This document shows, piece by piece, positions 15,980 through 26,700 of a stretch of 64,000 nucleotides of DNA. The stretch spans positions 1 to 64,000 of the forward strand of contig CACZVX010000011.1 in the NCBI GenBank assembly GCA_902784755.1, read 5' to 3'. Below the pieces are notes generated by a model. It did no database searches. It saw nothing but the letters and a program-made list of their open reading frames with translations, and was not told the DNA's origin. Origin of the DNA: an uncultured Prevotellaceae bacterium (lineage in GTDB: Bacteria > Bacteroidota > Bacteroidia > Bacteroidales > Bacteroidaceae). The position numbers and the translations under genes were made by a program. Within the stretch, counting starts at the first letter, position 1. Every line of letters starts with the position of its first letter.

Positions 15980-16282
15980 ATGACTACAAAGATTCTAGAA
16001 AAGGAAGGGCGCCTGGCGGCTATCCTGAGTGGCGAACTCGATACTGCGGCTGCAGTACAGTTGGAAAGTGATTTCGCTCCTCTCTTTCAGGCTGAAGACA
16101 TGGATGTGGTGATTGACTGTGAGGATGTGCAATATATCAGCAGTGGCGGTCTCCGGCTGTTTTTCAGTCTGCTGAAGAGTCAGAAGGAGAAGGGGCATAA
16201 GGTGGTGATAGCGCATCTGAGTGATGACCTGATGATGGTCTTCAAGATGGCTGGTTTTGACCGTTTTTACGAGTTTGAGTAA
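15980..16282 (+). CDS. STAS-domain anti-anti-sigma factor
   Basis: A 100-residue STAS protein (SpoIIAA/RsbV type). The core strand-loop MDVVIDCEDVQYISSGGLRL contains the serine pair S54-S55, aligned with the phosphorylated serine of SpoIIAA/RsbV (DSSG there, ISSG here). The end VFKMAGFDRFYEFE is typical of the fold. It should be phosphorylated by the RsbW-like protein encoded just upstream and dephosphorylated by a PP2C/SpoIIE phosphatase; one is encoded at 28750. The first Asp of the usual DSSG motif is replaced by Ile, which is common in divergent STAS proteins. Confidence 0.93.
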   Translation: MTTKILEKEGRLAAILSGELDTAAAVQLESDFAPLFQAEDMDVVIDCEDVQYISSGGLRLFFSLLKSQKEKGHKVVIAHLSDDLMMVFKMAGFDRFYEFE

Positions 16283-16288
16283 ACGCTT

Positions 16289-17617
16289 ATGAAAAGTTGG
16301 TGTCGATTGTGTGTGACGGCCGTGATCACGATGATGGTATCGACGGCGTCGGCGCAGACGGACAGTCTGTACGACAAGCATGTGCTGGACGTGAGCGGGA
16401 ATATGGTCTTCCGTGGGGAGTATCGCAGTGGAGGCCTTTCCAACGATGACGAGGAGGAGAACGGGATGCAGGCCGAGACTTCCGACCACGCTGGCTTCGT
16501 GATGAGCAAAATCATCATGAACATTGACTACAAGTACAAGAATCTCAGCGTGAGAGTGGCTCCGCGATATGTGGGCGTATGGGGACAGGCTGGCGGCGGT
16601 ACCTTCAACATCTATGAAGGCTGGGTGAAGATGCAGGACTCCAAGGGACTGTTTTTCCAGCTGGGCCGTCAGGGGCTGAACTACGACGACCAGCGTATCA
16701 TCGGTGCTGATGACTGGACGATGATGGCACTCTCGCACGATGTGCTGAAAGTAGGTTACGAAGGTCCCGTGCATAAGGTGCATGCTTTTGCGGGCTTCAA
16801 CCAGAACGGTGAGAAGTTCACGGGTGGTTCGTATTATGTGGACGGCTACCGTCCTTACAAGCACATGGAGACGGTGTGGTATCATCTTGATGTGCCGGGG
16901 GTTCCGCTGGGCGTCTCTCTCCTGGGGATGAACGTGGGTATGCAAAACACGAATGTTGCCCAGAGAACGGAGAACCAGCAGCTCTTCGGCGGCTATGTGA
17001 ACTTCCATCCCGAAAACCTGACCGTGGAGGGTTCTTATTACCGTCAGACGGGCCATGACGAAAGCAGCCTCCCCATCTCTGCCTGGATGGCAAGCGGAAA
17101 GATAAGCTATCGTCCGTCTGCCATGTGGAACCTGATGGCGGGCTATGACTTCCTGAGTGGTGACGAACTCTATTACGTGCCTGCCCATGGTAGATTGGGA
17201 TTGACCCGACATGAGACCATCCACGGTTTCAGTCCTATCTTCGGAGCTCACCACCAGTTCTACGGGGCTATGGATTTCTTCTATATCCAGAATTACTATT
17301 ATGGTTTCACGCCCGGATTGCAGAACCTCTATTTCGGTGGCACCTATGCGCCGACTCCCAAAGTGAAGCTGAATGCCACATATCATTATATGGCGACAGC
17401 GGCCAAATTGAAAGAAGCGGGAAAGACGCTGGGCCATGAGGTGGAACTGGGTGCCTCCTACAAGATGTCGGATATGGCAACGCTCAGTGCCGGCTACACG
17501 CTGATGTTCGGCTCTGATACCATGAAGAGGTTGAAGCGCACCGGCGACTCCCAGCGCCTGAACTGGGCGTGGCTGATGCTGCAGGTTTCTCCAGAGTTCC
17601 TGCATTTTAAATTTTAA
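16289..17617 (+). CDS. Outer-membrane beta-barrel, alginate-export/porin-like
   Basis: A 442-residue protein with a signal peptide ending near residue 24 (MVSTASAQTD) and a C-terminal phenylalanine (EFLHFKF), the usual end of an outer-membrane barrel. The rest alternates polar and aromatic residues in strands (YKYKNLSVRVAPRYVGVWGQ, FFQLGRQGLNYDDQRIIG, YMATAAKLKEAG), as in the alginate-export family of porins. It begins 6 bases after the STAS gene. Within this operon, which also encodes an inner-membrane exporter and an NRPS, it could let the product cross the outer membrane; this is inference from position. Confidence 0.85.
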   Translation: MKSWCRLCVTAVITMMVSTASAQTDSLYDKHVLDVSGNMVFRGEYRSGGLSNDDEEENGMQAETSDHAGFVMSKIIMNIDYKYKNLSVRVAPRYVGVWGQAGGGTFNIYEGWVKMQDSKGLFFQLGRQGLNYDDQRIIGADDWTMMALSHDVLKVGYEGPVHKVHAFAGFNQNGEKFTGGSYYVDGYRPYKHMETVWYHLDVPGVPLGVSLLGMNVGMQNTNVAQRTENQQLFGGYVNFHPENLTVEGSYYRQTGHDESSLPISAWMASGKISYRPSAMWNLMAGYDFLSGDELYYVPAHGRLGLTRHETIHGFSPIFGAHHQFYGAMDFFYIQNYYYGFTPGLQNLYFGGTYAPTPKVKLNATYHYMATAAKLKEAGKTLGHEVELGASYKMSDMATLSAGYTLMFGSDTMKRLKRTGDSQRLNWAWLMLQVSPEFLHFKF

Positions 17618-17646
17618 TCAGATAAAGATAATTAGTATTTTTGGAA

Positions 17647-19002
17647 ATGAAAACAATAGATCACAAAGTGGCTGTGTGCCTCGTCGCCGAAGGAGACAAA
17701 GTGTCTCCGGAAAGAAGACAGGAACTGCAAAACCAGCGTCTGCACGAGCTGGTGGACTACGCCCGTGCCAATTCTCCCTATTTTGCCAAGTTGTATGCTG
17801 ATCTCCCGGAAAACTACACCTTGAGGGATCTGCCTCCAACGCAGAAATCCATTTTGAACGATCACTACGAGGACTGGGTTACCGACCGCCGCATCACGCT
17901 CGAGATGGTGGAGGAATTTGTGAGTCGCGACTCTTCCGACAACCGTCGGTTGCTGGATGAGTACACGGGATTGAAAACCAGCGGCTCTACGGGTAAATCG
18001 CTTCCGGTGTTGCGCGATGAGCATCGCAATCTCATTCATGGGGAACTGATGAACCAGCGCTTGTTCGGCAGCGTTGATCCCGAACTCCTCAACCCCTCCA
18101 AGCATCGCATGGCTTACATTATCCATGTGTCGTTCGGAGCTTCGAGCTATAATGGCTTTATCCGCATGCGTTCGGTATCACCAGACCGTATGAATAATAT
18201 GAAGGCCATCTCGGTGATGGAGAGTATCGACAAGATTGTGGAGGAGCTGAACGAATTCCAGCCCGAGACCATCGTGGGTTATCCTTCGTCCTTGATGCTC
18301 CTGGCTAACGAGAAGGAAAGAGGCACGCTGAACATCCCGGTCAAACTCATCGGAAGTTCTTCGGAGAATCTGCCGGAATCTACTCATCACCGTCTGGAGA
18401 AGGTGTTTGGCTGTAAGGTGATCAACAATTATTGTATGACGGAGGGCGGTGAGATTGCCATGACACGCAACTGCGCTCATCTGCACCTGAACGAAGACTG
18501 GATTATCGTGGAGCCCGTTCATGCTGATATGACACCGATGGAGAATGACGAGGAGTTCTCAGAGGGTATCCTCGTGACCGACCTCGCCAATTTCGTGCAG
18601 CCGTTCATCCGTTATTATGTAGGCGACCGCGTACGTATCAGAAAGAGCGACTGCGACCAATGCTCACTTCCCATATTGGAGGTGCAGGGACGTTCTACTG
18701 TTCCGTTCTCTATCTGTGGAAGCAAATACACCTCAAAGGTTTTCGAACTGAAAGCTGAGGTGTGGCCAGGGCTCATTACCTATCAGGTGGTTCAGACCAG
18801 CGATGACACCATACAACTTCGCGGTATCTGCGCTCCCGACAGCAAGCCCGAGGAAGTTTTGGGTTCACTGGCTGCCAAGATGCAGGAGTATTTCCATGAG
18901 AATGGTGCGCCTAGCGCTAAGATAACATGGTCGGCAGAGCCGCTTATTCACAATAAGCGCGGCGGCAAGACTCCGCAGTATATTAATATTTCCAATCAAT
19001 GA
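17647..19002 (+). CDS. PaaK/CapK-like acyl-adenylating enzyme
   Basis: A 451-residue member of the ANL superfamily resembling phenylacetate-CoA ligase (PaaK) and CapK proteins. The phosphate-binding loop TSGSTGKS is at 111-118, followed by the PaaK-type VGYPSSLMLLANE segment, a GSSSENLPESTHHRLEKVFG block and NNYCMTEGGEIA, the counterpart of the YGxTE motif. A GDRVRIRKSDCDQC region with paired cysteines and RGGKTPQYI at the end are also PaaK-like. It should activate a carboxylic acid as its adenylate; the substrate is unknown. The ATG at 17647 is preferred to a TTG at 17641. It overlaps the next gene by 4 bases (ATGA), implying translational coupling. Confidence 0.87.
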   Translation: MKTIDHKVAVCLVAEGDKVSPERRQELQNQRLHELVDYARANSPYFAKLYADLPENYTLRDLPPTQKSILNDHYEDWVTDRRITLEMVEEFVSRDSSDNRRLLDEYTGLKTSGSTGKSLPVLRDEHRNLIHGELMNQRLFGSVDPELLNPSKHRMAYIIHVSFGASSYNGFIRMRSVSPDRMNNMKAISVMESIDKIVEELNEFQPETIVGYPSSLMLLANEKERGTLNIPVKLIGSSSENLPESTHHRLEKVFGCKVINNYCMTEGGEIAMTRNCAHLHLNEDWIIVEPVHADMTPMENDEEFSEGILVTDLANFVQPFIRYYVGDRVRIRKSDCDQCSLPILEVQGRSTVPFSICGSKYTSKVFELKAEVWPGLITYQVVQTSDDTIQLRGICAPDSKPEEVLGSLAAKMQEYFHENGAPSAKITWSAEPLIHNKRGGKTPQYINISNQ

Positions 19003-20756
19003 GCGGAAGAAGCTCCTATCTGATATCGAAGGCATTGCGCAACTTCATGATGGCGTCGGTGCTTGCCGCTGTGGCCGCTCAGGCAGCCACAACGACAGAC
19101 GCCATTGTGGTGAGTCATTTTGTGGGTCCCGACGCCATGTCGGCCATCAACCTGTGCATACCGGTGTTGCAGATCTTTGCCTGTATTGCCATCCTCTTCG
19201 GTATCGGTGGGAGCGTGGTCGCCGCGAAGGCTATAGGTGAACGGGATACGGAGGCGGTGAACCATATCTTCACGTCATGTGTGGTGGCCATCATCGTCGT
19301 CGGTGTGGTTGTTTCAGCGGTGATGTATCTGCTGTGTCCTGCCATCTGTCAGAACATCACTAATGGCAATGAGCGTCTCTATCCGTTAACGCTCAGTTAT
19401 ATGCGGCCGGCTATCATCGGTATGACGCTGATGATGCTGGCTATGGCGATGGAGAATTTCGTAAAGACCGACGGCAGTCCGAAACTGGTGACGAAAGTGG
19501 TGCTTTGGGCAACGCTACTGAACATCATTCTCGATATTGTCTTTGTGAAATTCATGGGTATGGGAATCAGTGGTTCCGCATGGGCCACGAACATCAATTA
19601 TCTGTTGGCAGTAACGCTCTGTATGACTTATTTCAGGAGTCAGCGCAGTTCGATACACTGGCAATTCGCACCCCAGAAACTCATGAAGTACGTACGCAAG
19701 AGTGCAGCCCAAGGATTCCCGATGAGCATCAATACGCTGCTGCTTGCGCTGAGCGTGAGCTTCATTAATATGATTGTGCTCAAGGCACAGGGTGTTGACG
19801 GTATGTTTATCTGGTCAGTATGTCTGCAGCTGTTTATGATTCTGCAGATGGTGCTTGCCGGTGTATGCTCCAGCGTCTATTCCATAGGTGGTGTGCTGGT
19901 GGGCGAATGCGACATGCCGGGATTCTCCATTCTGAACCGCAAGGCGGTCCGCTTTGTTTTCATCTCTTTGGGTGCAGTCATAGCGTTTATCCTGATCTCT
20001 CCCGAGACATTCGGTCAGATTTTCGGCAGCGCGAAGCTTCATACCGACGCTCATATCTATAACGCCATGCGCATCTATTCGCTCTTTCTCATCCCCTATG
20101 CCGTGACGGCCGTACTCCGTTCCACCCATCAGGTGCTCGGCTATATGAAACTGAGTGTTGCTGAAAGCGTTACCCAACTGGGTCTGATGGTACTTTGCGT
20201 ATGGGTATGCTCGCTGATCAGTCCTAAATTATTATGGTGGGGTTTCATTGTGTCGGGGATTATTCTGTTCACCCTGTTGTTCATCTATTCCTTGTGGAGA
20301 GGCAGAGCCAGTTCCATAGAACTGATGACACTGATACCTGCCAGCAGGGATGGGGAGGGAATGAACTTCTCGGTGAAGATGGAAGAAGCGGAGGTGCGGA
20401 AGTCGCTTTCTGAGATCAGTGCCTTCCTGAAGGGACTGGGCGTGGAGAGTCAGACATACATTTTGGTGAAACTGTGCTGCGAAGAGCTGATGTATAACAT
20501 CGTTCATTATGCGGTGGAGAAAACGCCCGACAAGCATTACTTTGATGTTCACATCACATCGGATGAAAATCAGATTAACGTCCTGATGAAAGACGACGGA
20601 CGGCCTTTCAATCCTATTGCCAAACCCAATGCTGACGATGGTAGGCTTCATCTTGGCTTGCAGCTGGTCAATAGTAGCAGTACAAAAATGAATTACCGGT
20701 ATATGTACGATCAGAATATGGTGTTCCTCACCGTTGATAGAAATAAGAATCATTAA
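18999..20756 (+). CDS. MATE-family exporter fused to RsbW-like ATPase domain
   Basis: A 585-residue fusion. Residues 1 to about 440 form a 12-helix MATE transporter with the usual internal symmetry (early QAATTTDAIVVSHFVGPDAMSAIN, and AAQGFPMSINTLLLALSVSF opening the second half). Residues about 455-585 form a complete GHKL/HATPase_c_2 domain: N box CEELMYNIVHYA (E495/E496, N500), G1 box MKDDGRPFNP (D532/D533), a G2-like LHLGLQLVNSS. The G1 box shares DGRPFNP or GGRPFNP with the stand-alone RsbW-like protein of this operon. A plain MATE protein is about 450 residues, so the extra domain is a real fusion. It suggests efflux coupled to, or gated by, STAS phosphorylation. It overlaps the upstream gene by 4 bases and is 14 bases before the NRPS gene. 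Confidence 0.93.
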   Translation: MSGRSSYLISKALRNFMMASVLAAVAAQAATTTDAIVVSHFVGPDAMSAINLCIPVLQIFACIAILFGIGGSVVAAKAIGERDTEAVNHIFTSCVVAIIVVGVVVSAVMYLLCPAICQNITNGNERLYPLTLSYMRPAIIGMTLMMLAMAMENFVKTDGSPKLVTKVVLWATLLNIILDIVFVKFMGMGISGSAWATNINYLLAVTLCMTYFRSQRSSIHWQFAPQKLMKYVRKSAAQGFPMSINTLLLALSVSFINMIVLKAQGVDGMFIWSVCLQLFMILQMVLAGVCSSVYSIGGVLVGECDMPGFSILNRKAVRFVFISLGAVIAFILISPETFGQIFGSAKLHTDAHIYNAMRIYSLFLIPYAVTAVLRSTHQVLGYMKLSVAESVTQLGLMVLCVWVCSLISPKLLWWGFIVSGIILFTLLFIYSLWRGRASSIELMTLIPASRDGEGMNFSVKMEEAEVRKSLSEISAFLKGLGVESQTYILVKLCCEELMYNIVHYAVEKTPDKHYFDVHITSDENQINVLMKDDGRPFNPIAKPNADDGRLHLGLQLVNSSSTKMNYRYMYDQNMVFLTVDRNKNH

Positions 20757-20770
20757 ATAAGATTTGCAAT

Positions 20771-23700
20771 ATGAGAACTTTTATCGATATTCTTCAGGCA
20801 ACAGTTAGTAAGAACAGTCAGAAAACGGCTGTCGTCGCTGAGGACGGGAAACTGACTTATGAACAGTTGTGGCAACGTTCAAATGCAATTGCTCATGCGG
20901 TGGTCAAAGCTTGTGAAGGCAAGGAGGAGAAGCGCGTGCTGCTGATTCTTCCAAGAATAGCTGACTATCTGTCGGCTACTATTGGTGTGATGAAAGCGGG
21001 CGGCACGTTTATCACGGCAAATCCCGCCTATCCTGCCGGACGCATCAATGCCATCATCGAGGATGCGCAGCCAGCACTGGTGATCACCACCACAGCCATT
21101 TGGAAGGAGCGCAAGGAGGAGATCAACGCCCAGGAACCGCTGCTCATCGAACAGCTCCCTTCGGATGTTTCGGACATTAACTTGTCAACGCCTGAACAGG
21201 AGGCGTATATCCTCTTCACTTCGGGAACGACGGGCAAGCCCAAGGGCATTTTGCACACGATGGCGTCGCTGACGGCTTTCGCCACCGACGACATCTGCGG
21301 AAAGACTGCCGATGAGCCGTTTAATCATCTGGTCGTTGCCGATCATACATTCATTGCCTTCATGTATATATATCAGGCACTTGCCCGTGGAGGTGAGGGA
21401 CATATCCTGAGTGAGGAACGGCGCACGGACCTCATGTATATCAACGACTATATCCGTGAGCATCAGATCTACCATACGTTCATGGGTTCGCTGATGGGTG
21501 ATGTGTTCCTGGCTTCGTTTGAAACGACGCTGGGCGTACTCAATCTGGGCGGTGAACGGTTGCCTGCCATCGCCAAGGAACACTTGCAGCAAGTGAAGGT
21601 GTTCAACAGCTACGGCATGTCGGAGTGCGCGCCTGCTGCCCTCTATCTGTTGCAGGGTGACGAGGAGGTGGTCCCCATCGGTAAGCCTCTGAGCGACGGC
21701 AGGATTTATCTGCTCGATGAGAACCGGATGCCAGTGGCTGAAGGAGAACTGGGTGAGATTGCCGTCTGTTCATGTCATGCGGCAAAGGAATATTTCCATC
21801 AGCCCGAACTGACGGCCAAGACTTTCGTGCCTTGTCCCGATGACGCTTCGAAGACCATGGTGATGACGGGTGACCGCGGACGTATGGACCAAAACGGAAA
21901 CCTGATTCACTGTGGACGAAAGGACAACATGGTGAAACTCCGCGGCATGCGCATCGAAACGGGTGAGATAGAAAACCGTGCCATGCAGATGGCAGCCATC
22001 CGCAATGCCGTGTGTGCCGTGAAGAAGGTAGCGGGAGAAGATCAGCTCTGTCTCTATTATGATTCGGAAAAAAGTATCGGTGAGGAGAACCTGAAGGCAT
22101 TCCTCGCGGAGACCCTTGCCGAGTATATGGTACCCACCTATTATATATATATGGAGAAGTTTGAGCTGAACAAGAACGGAAAGATTGACCGCAGCAGTCT
22201 GCCGGAACCTGGCAACGCTGTTTCAACGGAAACTCAGGAGGCAGTGATGACACAAGAGGTGCAGCAGACGGCTACGCTGAATGTATTGGAACAGCAGATT
22301 CATGACATCCTCACGGAGATTATGGGTATCAGTTCCATCGCTCCTGACACGAATCTCGGTCTGCTTGGTCTCACATCGCTCTCTGCCATCAAGGTGGCCG
22401 TCGCCGTACAGAAACGCTTCAAGGTGAGTCTGGATGCCAAGGCTTTGGTGAAAAGCGGTACGTTGCGGAGTATTGATGATGAGATTCTTACTTCCCTTCT
22501 GTCTGCTCAGAATGGGGAAAAAGGCAGCACAGAAGAGAGCACTCGCAAGGGTGGGGTAGAGGGAACCGCTCCACTCACCGCACCGCAGCAGGGTATCTAC
22601 TTCGAATGCATGAAGAATCCGTCGGAGACTATCTACAATCTTCCTTCGCTGCTTCGGTTCCCCGTGGGGGCAGACCGTCTGGCAGAGGCTGTGACGAAGG
22701 TGATTGCCATGCATCCCGTGATGGCAGCCCACTTCGAACAGCAGGATGCTGAAATCGTTCAGGTGATTGATGCCGAATTGGCCCTGCAACCCATCGTAGG
22801 ACGCAGCACCCTGAAGGAAGCGGAACTCGATGAGTACAAGCATCGCTTTGTGGCTCCCTTCAAACTGCAGAATGGTCCGCTCTATCGTGCGGAAGTGATT
22901 GATTTGGGAAATGAGCGTTCCGCATTGTTACTCGACGTGCATCACCTGGTGTTCGACGGCGGCAGCATGGAACTCTTTGCCAACCAGCTTTGTAACTTGC
23001 TCGACGGAAAGGAACCGGAACCGGAGATGTGTAGTTATATGGAATATGCACAGGAGGTCAATGAAGAAGAACTTCAGGCTGCCAAGGCTTTCTTTGCCGA
23101 ACAACTTCAGACCTGTGAGGGAGCTACGGAGATTCCCGCCGACATCAAGTCAACGAAAGAGAAAGGTGAGACGCATCGGGCTGAATGTGCCGTGGACTGG
23201 GAAAAGATAGAGACAAGTGCCCGTGAGATGGGTGTGACGGCTGCCACGCTGATGCTTGCTGCCGTGGACTATACCGTAGCACGCTTTACCGGTGCACATG
23301 ATGCCTATATCTGTACGGTCAGCAGCGGACGTTCGAATCTGAAGATTGCCGACACCGTGGGTATGTTTGTCAACACCTTGGCACTAGCTTCCCACATCGG
23401 TGATGAAACGACAGCAGAATATGTGCATAAGGTGAGTGACAGCTTCGACGCTACGATGCGGCATGAAAACTATCCTTTCGCACAGGTGGCTTCTGACCAT
23501 GGCTTCCAGCCGCAGATAGCCTATGCCTACCAGCGGGGGCTGCTTTCTGCCTACAGCGTGGGAGGAAAGGCCGTTGAGATGGAGTCGTTGGAGGCCGATG
23601 CCCCGATGTTCAAGATCAATATCCTGATACTTGACAAGGGTGTCGTGGTGGAATACGATGATAACTACTATTCGGAGAAGATGGGAAAGCAGTTGGCACA

Positions 23701-26700
23701 GAGTATTGTGGCAACGGCCATGCATATCACGGAGAATCGTGAGACGCCGGTGAAGCATCTCTCTATCGTCAGCGAAGAGCAGGAGAAAGAGTTGGAAGGC
23801 TTGCACACGGTTGCCAAGGCGGAGGCTCCTTTCCGTTTCTTCCATGAGTGTATCAGTCATTACGCCCAGACGCAGCCCGACCATGAGGCACTCATAGGCT
23901 GTGATGCCCGATTCACCTATGCAGAGATGGACCGTGTGACGACGCATATCGCCCTGGCTTTACGCCAGCGGGGTGTGAAGGATGGTGACCGTGTAGCCTT
24001 GTTGCTGCCGCGTACGAGCCGTCTGATTCTCTCCATGTTCGGTGTGCTGAAAGCTGGTGCTGCCTATATCCCCTGTGATCCTGAATATCCAGAGGATCGT
24101 GTGAAACTTATCCTCGAAGACTCCGAGGCTAAGCTGATTATCACACCGGAACTGGCAGAAGAACTGATCAACAGCGAGGTTTCAGGAGAGTTGCATACCG
24201 AGATTACGCCCGACAATCTTGCCTATCTGATTTATACGTCAGGTTCTACAGGCCGTCCGAAGGGTGTGATGCTCCGTCATGAAGGTATCTGCAACTATCT
24301 CTACGGACATCCGGCAAATGTGTTCGCCCATGGTGTGGCTACGGATGCTAACCGCGTGCTGAGTGTGACTACGATTTCCTTCGACGCTGCGCTTCAGGAC
24401 ATCGGAATGGCCCTCTACAACGGTAAGACGCTGATTGTGGCTACCGAGGAACAGGCCAACAACCCGTTGGAACTTTCGAAACTGATTCAGGAACAGCACA
24501 TCGACATGGTCTCGGGTACACCTTCACGATGGATGACGTGGCTGACGAGCGACGATTTTGCCAAGGCTATCTCACAGATTAAGATTGCACGTGCTGGAGG
24601 TGAGAAGTTCTCTGACCAGTTGCTGGAGCAGTTGCGCGGCGTTACGAAGGCTAGAATCTTCAACTGTTACGGTCCGACGGAAATCACCGTAGCCTCAAAT
24701 AATGCTGAACTGACGCATGCGGAACGTGTCACCGTAGGACGTCCGCAGCTGAATGTGACGGAGTTTATCGTTGACAACGACGGCAATGAACTGCCACAGG
24801 GCGTTGTCGGTGAACTCTACATCGGTGGTAAGGGTGTGGCCCGTGGCTACAACAACCTCGATAAGATGACGGCAGAGCGGTTTGTGGAGTATCACGGCAT
24901 CCGAATTTATAAGTCGGGTGACTATGCCCGTTGGGAAGCTGACGGTAATGTGACGATTCTCGGGCGTACCGATAATCAGATCAAACTCCGTGGACTGCGT
25001 ATCGAACTGGGAGAGATTGAAAACGTGATGCTGAAGGTGGAAGGCGTGGAGAAGGTGGTGATCCTGATCCGTAAAATAGGAGGTAAGGAACATCTCTGCG
25101 CCTACTACACCGCAGACCGTGAGATTGCTCCCGATGCCCTGAAGGCGGAGATTTCAAAGAGTCTGACGCAGTATATGGTGCCGACGGCTTATCTGCAGTT
25201 GGAGACCATGCCCATGACACCGAACGGCAAAACAGATGTCAAGGCGCTGCCGGAACCAGTTCTGGCTATTACATCCGCATATACGGAACCTGCCAACGAT
25301 GCCGAACGTACGTTCTGTGACATCTTTGCGGAAATCCTGCAGATGGACCGTGTGGGCGCTACAGACAACTTCTTTGAGTTGGGTGGCACTTCACTCGTGG
25401 TGACGCGTGTTATCATCATGGCCGACAAGGCTGGCATGAAGGTGGCTTATGGCGATGTGTTCGACAATCCCACTCCCCGGCAGTTGGCAGCTCTCGTTAC
25501 CGGAGTCACTGTTGACGAGAAAGCCGCTGAAGGCGGTGACAATGTCGATGAAGTAATTGTTAACTATGACTATACGGCCATCGACAACGTCCTGAGACAT
25601 AATGTCATCGACACCTTCCGTCAAGGTGAATGTCAGCCTCTTGGCAACGTGATGATTACCGGAGCTACAGGCTTCCTGGGTATCCATATCCTGCATGAAC
25701 TTCTAAACTCCGAAGCGCAAACCATCTACTGTCTGGTGCGTGGAAAGACCCTGCAGGCAGCTGAGCAGCGGTTAAGGACACTTTTGTTCTACTATTTCGA
25801 TAATTCGTACAGCGAACTTTTCGGAAACCGTCTGAATGTGATTTTGGGTGATGTCACGAACAATCTCGTTGAGGTGTGTGGAGACATTCAGATTGACACC
25901 ATCTTCAACTGTGCCGCCATTGTGAAGCATTTCTCCAAGGGTACGGAAATTGAGGATGTGAATGTGGGAGGTGCCAGGGCTTGTATCGAATACTGTCTGA
26001 CGAAGAATGCCCGTCTGGTGCATATCTCTACGGCAAGTACTCGTGGTCTGAGCATCAACGATACGCCAGCGCCTGAGGAAGTGTTTACGGAACGCCGCCT
26101 TTACATGGGACAGTTCTTGGGTAACAAGTACATCCATTCCAAGTTTGAGGCAGAGCGCTACATCCTTGAAGCGGTTGCTCTACACGGTCTGAGTGCCAAG
26201 ATCATGCGCGTGGGTAACCTCTCGGCAAGAAGTACCGATGGTGAGTTCCAGGTTAATTTCGGAACCAACTCCTTCATGGGTCGCATCAAGGTGTATAACA
26301 TGTTGGGATGCTGTCCGCATACCATGCGTACGATGCCTTTGGAATTCTCACCCATCAATGAGGTGTCGAAAGCCATTATCCTGCTAGCTACCACGCCAAA
26401 GGAGTGCACGGTGTTCCATCCTTACAACAACCATGCACAGCAGCTGGGTGATGTCCTTGCTGAACTGAGTAAGGTGACGGGAGGTGTAGAATTTGTGGAA
26501 CAGGAAGACTTTGATGCCGCTATGGACGCTGCTCAGGCTAATCCCGAGAAGGCAAGGATTCTCTCCAGTATGCTGGCTTATCAGAATGCTGCCCACGGAC
26601 AGAAGACTGCTGACGTGCGTCGTGACAATGAATACACTACGCAAGTCCTCTTCCGTCTGGGTTACAGTTGGACGCCTACTTCGTGGGACTATGTGCGTCG

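Noticed and set aside
15995..17605. A 536-codon minus-strand frame opposite the STAS and porin genes
   Set aside because: It spans two well-supported plus-strand genes and has no recognisable motif.
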